From: Hepsetus odoe
Lineage: Eukaryota > Chordata > Actinopteri > Characiformes > Hepsetidae
Assembly: GCA_017165825.1 (NCBI GenBank)
Contig: CM029385.1
Coordinates: 856,589 to 920,588 of the forward strand
Direction of reading: 5' to 3'
Length of the DNA stretch: 64,000 nucleotides
Within the stretch, counting starts at the first letter, position 1. Every line of letters starts with the position of its first letter. Positions 57,933-64,000 of the stretch are shown here, piece by piece. The notes under the pieces are model-generated. The model saw only the letters and a list, made by a program, of their open reading frames with translations. It had not been told where the DNA came from and made no database searches. The position numbers and the translations under genes are program-made.

Positions 57933-59356
57933 TCTGGAAGGACAGCAGAAATATTTAGGTCAATACATTACATTATAATACATTATATTGCTAATGGGGG
58001 ACTTTTATTCACACTTATATAATAAAAGGCCCCGGTTAATGAGAATGTATATTATGGCTGTTATTTACATGTTAATAAATATATTGTATTGCTGTTCAGT
58101 AATAACGATGCCGCCCTTCAAGTGACATCTGAGCACAAAGTGAAAAAAATAAAACAACTAAACTGCCACCTTTACAAAAGTTTATCTTTATTTAAAACAA
58201 AAAAAAAAGGAAAAAAAAGAAAAGGAATGGAGACTGGAGCTCGGGAGGCTTCGTTTCTGAAATTTGATAAATTTACCTGCAAAGTTCAGTAATATATTTT
58301 CCTCTATTTTATAGAGCACTGAGGTTGGGGAACCCCCCCCACAATGTCGTTGTACATTTGTACAATGACAGTAAAGCCTGTTCTGTTCTAAAATCCACAG
58401 TAAATAAATACATACATTTAAAAATGGGTCGACGGTACAAAGCTCCCCTCGCTCACTACAGCAGCTGTGTGTGTGTGTGTGTGTGTGTGTCTCTTGTTCA
58501 TTGTTTCTGGTTGACATTACACAACCGTCACATGCTGTCCTCCAACTGTCTGACCTAAAAAGACTGTTAAAAACAGAAAAAGAGACAGATGGAGGAGAAG
58601 TGCAGCTCAGGGCTGACAAACAGGAATATTAATGGGGACCACCTTAAACCAGGGCTCAGACAGGTGTATTTATGGGGGACCACCTTAAACCAGGGCTCAG
58701 ACAGGTGTTTTTGGGGGACCACCTTAAGGATCTTAAGGTGGTCCGGTAGAAATCATTCTCCCAGCTTATCCAGGTTTCCTTAAGGTGGTCCGGGGAGTTA
58801 CTCAGGGTCTTAAGGTGGTCCGGTTTGTTAAATGAAGCTTTGTAAAGAAGAAACGACGGAATTTAGTCTCACGGGTTAGGTATCACTTCTTAAGGTGGTC
58901 CGGGGAGTTAATCAGGGCTTTTAAGGTGGTCTGAAAGAATTCCCTACGACCTGTTAAAAACTGGTCCGACAGCTTAATCAGACGGTCGGAAATAATAAAG
59001 TCCGATGTTTAAAGGCGGCCCGGTGAGTTAAATGATATTTTTAAGGTGGTCCAGGGAAGTTTCTCGGAGAACGGCGGTTTAGTGACGCTAAAGCTAAAGC
59101 TAAAGCTAATAAACACAAGGCCTCGGCTAAAGCGCTAAAGCTACAGTCGGCGGTTCCGCTGAGCCCAGCCCGCTCTCTCTCGCACGGACCCGGTTCTGAG
59201 ACAGAGGGAGCGGCTCTGCACCACAGCGCGGAGCCGGGCCGGCGGGCCTTCGGCGGAACCGAGCCGGTTCGGCTCGCCTAGTGTGGCCGCTCATCGCCCG
59301 CGGCTCGGCGAGCAAAACAAACCGAGCCGAACCGAACCGAACCGAACGGCGCTCAC
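57933..59356 (-). other. rnf146 5' UTR intron
   Basis: It runs from a donor CTCAG|gtgagc at 59,357/59,356 to the acceptor before 57,933. It holds a GT run at 58,467-58,491 and the TTAAGGTGGTCC motif array at 58.63-59.05 kb. Confidence 0.6.
58636..59053. repeat. TTAAGGTGGTCC motif array with palindrome
   Basis: The 12-mer ggaccaccttaa occurs at 58,636, 58,677 and 58,716. Its reverse complement ttaaggtggtcc occurs at 58,733, 58,781, 58,810 and 58,890, with one-mismatch copies at 58,921 and 59,041. The inner pair forms a 29-bp palindrome at 58,716-58,744 with 13-bp arms. Confidence 0.9.
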
Positions 59357-59540
59357 CTGAGAAAAGCCCGCGGTCCGCCCGTCTTCAGGAGAGCTGCGCT
59401 GCGGCTCCGGGACCGGTACCGGCGACCATCCTCCTTCCCGAACCGCCGAACCTGCTGTTTATCCGCCCAACAGCCGCGCACTCGCGGGAATCAACCGTGC
59501 GCAGGAAGAGCGCAGGAGGAGCGCAGGAGGAGCGCAGGGC
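59100..59540 (-). promoter_or_regulatory. rnf146 GC-rich first exon and promoter
   Basis: A CpG-dense block contains the probable 5' exon (from 59,357 up to roughly 59,500). Just outside it are three copies of cgcaggagga and short gaacc repeats (aaccgaaccgaaccgaac). The transcription start is not defined. Confidence 0.5.
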
Positions 59541-59543
59541 TGA

Positions 59544-59547
<4 letters not shown>

Positions 59548-59601
<54 letters not shown>
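59548..59601. repeat. (CA)n microsatellite
   Basis: Pure CA run at the upstream edge of the rnf146 GC-rich block. Confidence 0.92.
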
Positions 59602-59602
<1 letters not shown>

Positions 59603-59639
59603 CATGACAATCCAATGAATCAGATGATATTGAAACATT

Positions 59640-60540
59640 AAGGAACAGAGCAGATTGCCGTGGAGCAGAAGAGATCATGGCACTGTAGAGGGAGTGGAGG
59701 AGAAAAGAAGTGAAAACGAGTAAACTAGAATGAAATAGAATTGAGTAGAATATAACAGAGAGCAATGGAATAGATTAGAACAGAATATAGCAGAGCAGAG
59801 AACAGACAAACAGAATTAAAATGAGAACAGAATTTAGTAGAAGAGAACAGAATAGAATAGAACTATGAAGAGTGATCAGTTAATCATACAGTGGAACAGG
59901 CAGGTGTGCTATATGTAAATTCAGTGTGATATATGTAAATGAACTGTGCTCTGATTGGCTGTGCTCTGCGGCTCAATGTTTATATCAATGAGTGGGACTG
60001 ATACAGTCAAAGCCGGTAACCATGACAACCAGGACAGGATAGGCTTATGGGCAATGTAAGCTGTCTGACTGGACGGGTGGGCGGGATTTGGACCTGGACA
60101 TGAACAAGGTCCTCATTTATTTCTTGATGTGTTTACTTTTAGGTCTGGCTGTTGTTCCTTGCTCGTCCACCAGGGGGCAGCGTTTCTCTTCGGCTGAGCC
60201 CAATCCAGGTCCTCAGTGACTCTGGGACGCTGGGAGGGTCTTCCTGCTCCTCCCCTGATACTGGACAGCTGAGTCAGGAATCGTGGAGCAGGAAAACAAC
60301 ACAAGCTGCTCATAAAAACAACTTCTGAATGTTTTCTTAAGCGCAGCAGTAAATGTCCAGGGTTTTATTTTTTCAGGAAGACACAGTTCATTACATCGCC
60401 GTCTTTACACACACCGCCCTGCGGGTCTAGAGCAAAAACTGGGGACTTTTATTTGATTCTAGAACCAAAACCAGGACCTTTCATTTAATTTTAGAACAAA
60501 AAAGGCCCTTTAATTCATTTCATTTAAAAACAACTGGAGT
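59640..60540. other. Gene-poor stretch
   Basis: AGAAT-type low-complexity sequence at 59,690-59,870, then a short repeat of gtgctatatgtaaat near 59,907-59,940. No gene recognised. Confidence 0.5.
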
Positions 60541-60561
60541 TGTGTATTCTTCATCCATCAG

Positions 60562-60563
<2 letters not shown>

Positions 60564-60602
<39 letters not shown>
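60564..60602. repeat. (TG)n microsatellite
   Basis: TG run followed by T-rich sequence to about 60,840. Confidence 0.9.
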
Positions 60603-60604
<2 letters not shown>

Positions 60605-60844
60605 TGTTGTTTTTGTATCATTTCTAATCATTTTTTGTATTTGTTGCTTTAGTTTTTATTAATTAATACTGTTTTGTATATTTTACATTGCTTTGTTTTT
60701 TTTGTAATTGTTTGATAATGTTTCTGTGTTTTTATTGTTTTCCATTATTTTATATTGATTTTCATTTACTTCATATTGTTTTTGTGTTGTTTTGTTCGTT
60801 TATTGTATTGATTTGTACTGTTTTATATTTTTTTTACATCATTC

Positions 60845-61037
60845 ATTACATTTACAGCTTCTTATCCAGAGCGACTTCCATGTCCTGATTACAGGGACAG
60901 TCCCCCTGGAGACACTCAGCGTTAAGGATCTTGCTCAGGGACCCAGTGGTGGTAGTGCTGGAGGTGGGATTTGAACCTGGGACCTCTTGATCCACAGGTC
61001 CATAGGCAAGTATCCTACCACCGGACCGACACCACCC
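60845..61037 (-). mobile_element. tRNA-derived SINE, near full length
   Basis: It starts cattacatttacagcttctt, has atccagagcgacttccatgt, the body agggacagtccccctggaga, reversed B box gggatttgaacctggg and a reversed head near 61,010-61,037. Confidence 0.75.
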
Positions 61038-61847
61038 CGTTAAAAAAAGAACTTTGCATTGTTTTTGTATTATTTTGTCCTGCTTTACAGATTTTACTGT
61101 TTTCTAATGCTTTGCATTGTTTAATATTTTATAAAAATAGTTTTATAATGTTTTGGACTGTTTTGTATAGTTTTGCATCGTGTTGCATTACTCGGTACCG
61201 TTTGGTTCTTTTTTTGATCCACGGATGAAAGCCGTCATGTTTTCACCCTGAAAAATAACTTTGAATGCGGTTTTCTGTGGACTATTATGGACGTGTTTAT
61301 TGCTGCAAAGAGCAGGACATGCTGTGTTCAAAGACCGTTCTGGAGGAAGGCCTGGGTGATGTAATCAAAAACGATGAAGTGATAATCTGAGTGTTTGGAA
61401 GAAAAACTTTTTAGAAAGAGAACTTTTTTACTGTTAAAACTATTGATTCAAACGTGACCTCAGTAAAGCTACAAGGCCGCATAAATTCAGCACCTCGTGT
61501 GCCGACCGTTGGAAACATTTTAGTCCGAAACAAAGGCAGGACCGACCGGAGAACTGACCCCTGGTCTGGAGTGTTATCCACTACCCTACGCCATCTGATA
61601 AAACTTTCTTCAAGCAGAAAGGTGAGTTAAATACACAACTAACAGTTTTAACCTCAGTCCATTTATTTTATGATGGAGGTTTCATTTCATTTTATTTCCT
61701 TTTAGAACAAAACCAGGGCCCTTCTTTTAATATCAGAAGAAAAACTTCAGCTCTTCATTTTAGAACAAAAGTGTGCCTTCTGTTTCTTTTTAATACTAAA
61801 ACGGGGCCTTTCATTTAATTTCATTTGACAACAAAACCTGGGACATG

Positions 61848-62396
61848 CAGCACTGTGCAAAAGTTTTAGGCAGGTGTGTAAAATGCTGTAAACAGAACGC
61901 TTTCAGAAATGGAAGTGTTGATCACTTATTTTCATCAATCAACAAAATGCAGTGAATGAACTAAAGAGAATCTAAATCACATCAATATTTGGTGTGACCA
62001 CCCTTCGCCTTCGAAACAGCATCAGTTCTTCTAGGTACACTCGCACACGGTGTTTGAAAGAACTCGGCCGGTCGGTCGTTCCAAACATGACTGTGTTTCT
62101 CCTCCGTGTGACGCTGATGATCACCAGTACCTGTTTGGTAAAACTGGTTGATCAGACACCGACTATAATCCTACAGAATCCCTGACTGTGTGCAAGTGTA
62201 CCTAGAAGAACTGATGCTGCTCTGAAGGCAAAAGGTAGTAACACCAGATATTGTTCTGATTTAGATTTTTCTTTTGTTCGCTCACTTTGCATTTTGTAAA
62301 TTGATCAAAATAAACAATCATTATTGATATTTCTGAAAGCGTTCTGTTTACAGCATTTTTTCACACCTGCCTAAAACTTTTGCACAGTACTGTACA
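61848..62396. mobile_element. Tc1/mariner-type MITE with long inverted ends
   Basis: Terminal inverted repeats of about 65-70 bp, starting cactgtgcaaaagttttagg on the left and mirrored at the right end, flank about 410 bp. The interior keeps atcaatatttggtgtgacca and cttctaggtacac with an inverted partner gtgtacctagaagaa. It has no transposase frame. Confidence 0.85.
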
Positions 62397-62399
62397 TCT

Positions 62400-63723
62400 A
62401 AACACAGTGTAAAATTCCCTGAACGTATTCTTTGGAGAATTCTGAAGTCCTGAACTGAGATATCCTCTGTTTTGTTTCCTACGGGTGTGTTTTTGTTGTA
62501 GTGCCGTTCTGAAAATCACCTGCTCTTAAGTGTAAAACCAGCTGGAACATCAGTTTTCCCTTCCTGTTAAAGGGGGCAGTTCTTCACCTGCCAGGCATCG
62601 TAAATGAAAGACTGACTATAATTACACTTGAGGCCACATATTAAGGTCTTCCTGTCGGAATCAGGAAGAGATAAAACACGTTTGAACAGTAGATGCTCGC
62701 AGAGCATGTCCTTGTCTTTGCTTTTATTCCTTACGGTACAGTTACTTTCTCATGAATGGCTACAGCAGGGACTTGAAAACCCTAATAACGGAGCCTGTCT
62801 GTGCTTTCAAGCGATTAAAATCAGTGCTTTTCCTTTCAGGTAGTTTCTTGAAAACACCCACGCGATCAAGGAGCTGTACCGGGTTTTGAAGGAGGGAGGA
62901 AGCTGGAGGACGAGGCCTGTGCTCAGGACACGGGGCTGATGTCCCCTCTTTCCACTCATATGCTGTGGTGCAGAAGCCTGATCACATGAATTCAGTTTAA
63001 ACACCACCACGATGGACCAACCAACGAGAAAGGCTCACTCTGCTCTCAGAGAGGGATTTCGTGTAGAAATAGAGAGGTGCCTTTTGGCTGCTTTGCAGTC
63101 AAGGTTCCTTGAACAAACCAAATTTTCCATCTCAGAAGTCCGACAGCGCCTCCTAGGACCTTTTAAATGAACCAGGTTTCCATCAAAGCGAACCAATGTT
63201 CCTATTTTAGGAACCTGTTTAAGAACCAGAGTTTCCAGAAGACCAAGCGTGTGAGGTAGAATCATTACGTTTCCAATGAACCAGGTTGTCCCTCTGAGAA
63301 AAACAAAGGCGCTAGATAGGTTCCATAAAAGAATCAGATTTTCCATCAAACTATTAGGCTCAGTCTGGTGGGGCTACTGCCTTCTCCATCAGAGCGCCGT
63401 GAAATCTGACCTTTGACCCTCTGAGTGCCTGCTTCTGTTTCTCTCCAGGTGACTCATGGACTGTAATGGTGATTGTTCTTCAAGTCGGCTATTTTAATTC
63501 CTCCTTTGATGCCCCGAAGGTTGATTCCTTCACAAGTGGAGCGCAGGAACCTGCCGGAATGTCTTCCTTTGGGGAGATGCTTCTTTCTTTTTCTCATCCT
63601 CCCCTCCCCTCCTTTCTCCACCCAGCTCCATTGTCAGCGTTTTTTCACGTTCCTGTCACCAAACACCTGGTAACAATAGGACAGGCAGTGAACGGTAGGG
63701 TGAGCTAAACTGGGGCATGGTGT

Positions 63724-63758
<35 letters not shown>

Positions 63759-64000
63759 TCTACACACACTGTTTTATAGTTACAAGCACAACTCTCAACA
63801 GCTCTAAGCTGCTGCAGATCCAGGGAAGGCTTAGGTATGTAGGAGGAACAAATCTGGCACACTATAATAAGCCTTTGACAAAGAACACCTACAGAGTAGC
63901 ACTGGGTGGAAATCAGAAATTAGACTCTGCACCTTCCTCCTTGTAGACCATCATGCACCTCTAGATGCCCCGCCCACAAACGTCACACCGAAAGTTGTGA
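62400..64000. other. Unassigned right-hand end
   Basis: Apart from a CA run at 63,726-63,755 and scattered gaaccaggtt-like words, I recognise no gene. A short open frame at 63,466-63,708 after a possible acceptor (ctctccag) has no family resemblance. Confidence 0.4.

Noticed and set aside
63466..63708. 80-codon frame near the right end
   Set aside because: It has a possible acceptor upstream, but no recognised domain and no donor that gives a convincing exon.

Overview
The window is vertebrate nuclear DNA, almost certainly from a teleost fish. It has short exons with GT/AG introns, dense CA/CT microsatellites, and many tRNA-derived SINE, LINE and Tc1/hAT remnants. The proteins are closest to fish or tetrapod families. 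Some of the dispersed repeats look like ones common in ostariophysan fish, but I cannot name the species.

Layout: (1) 1-4,000 is simple and dispersed repeat. (2) 4,005-12,150, + strand, is a complete six-exon elovl4b-like very-long-chain fatty acid elongase of 301 aa. (3) 12,151-18,500 is its 3' flank, with two decayed Tc1-like transposase relics and many microsatellites. (4) About 18,540-30,590 and about 39,800-50,600 are the two arms of a large inverted duplication of roughly 11-12 kb. (5) The spacer (about 30,590-39,800) holds, on the - strand, six coding exons of soga3 (MTCL3), a coiled-coil protein of the microtubule-crosslinking/SOGA family. (6) Each arm carries a copy of the tail half of the same locus, corresponding to human KIAA0408, the neighbour of SOGA3. 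The left-arm copy (- strand, 27.7 to 22.35 kb) is collinear with soga3 but shifted out of frame. The right-arm copy (+ strand, 42.58-46.70 kb) keeps an open frame across five exons and points the other way. (7) 50,600-56,700 is repeat-rich, with a LINE fragment, a fold-back and minisatellites. (8) 56,794-59,5xx, - strand, is rnf146 (RING plus WWE E3 ligase) with one coding exon, an intron containing a striking palindromic motif array, and a GC-rich 5' exon/promoter. (9) 59,600-64,000 is repeat and unassigned sequence, including a well-preserved MITE.

Human RNF146, KIAA0408 and SOGA3 are neighbours on 6q22, so rnf146 beside soga3 is a conserved block. The most notable signal is the inverted duplication around soga3. 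It is either a real palindrome, which could flip the soga3 head between two tails, or an assembly artefact. The identity between the arms is patchy: long perfect runs alternate with clusters of small indels. That pattern needs read-level checking before any biological claim. No CRISPR array, phage, bacterial-type operon or intact autonomous transposon was seen.
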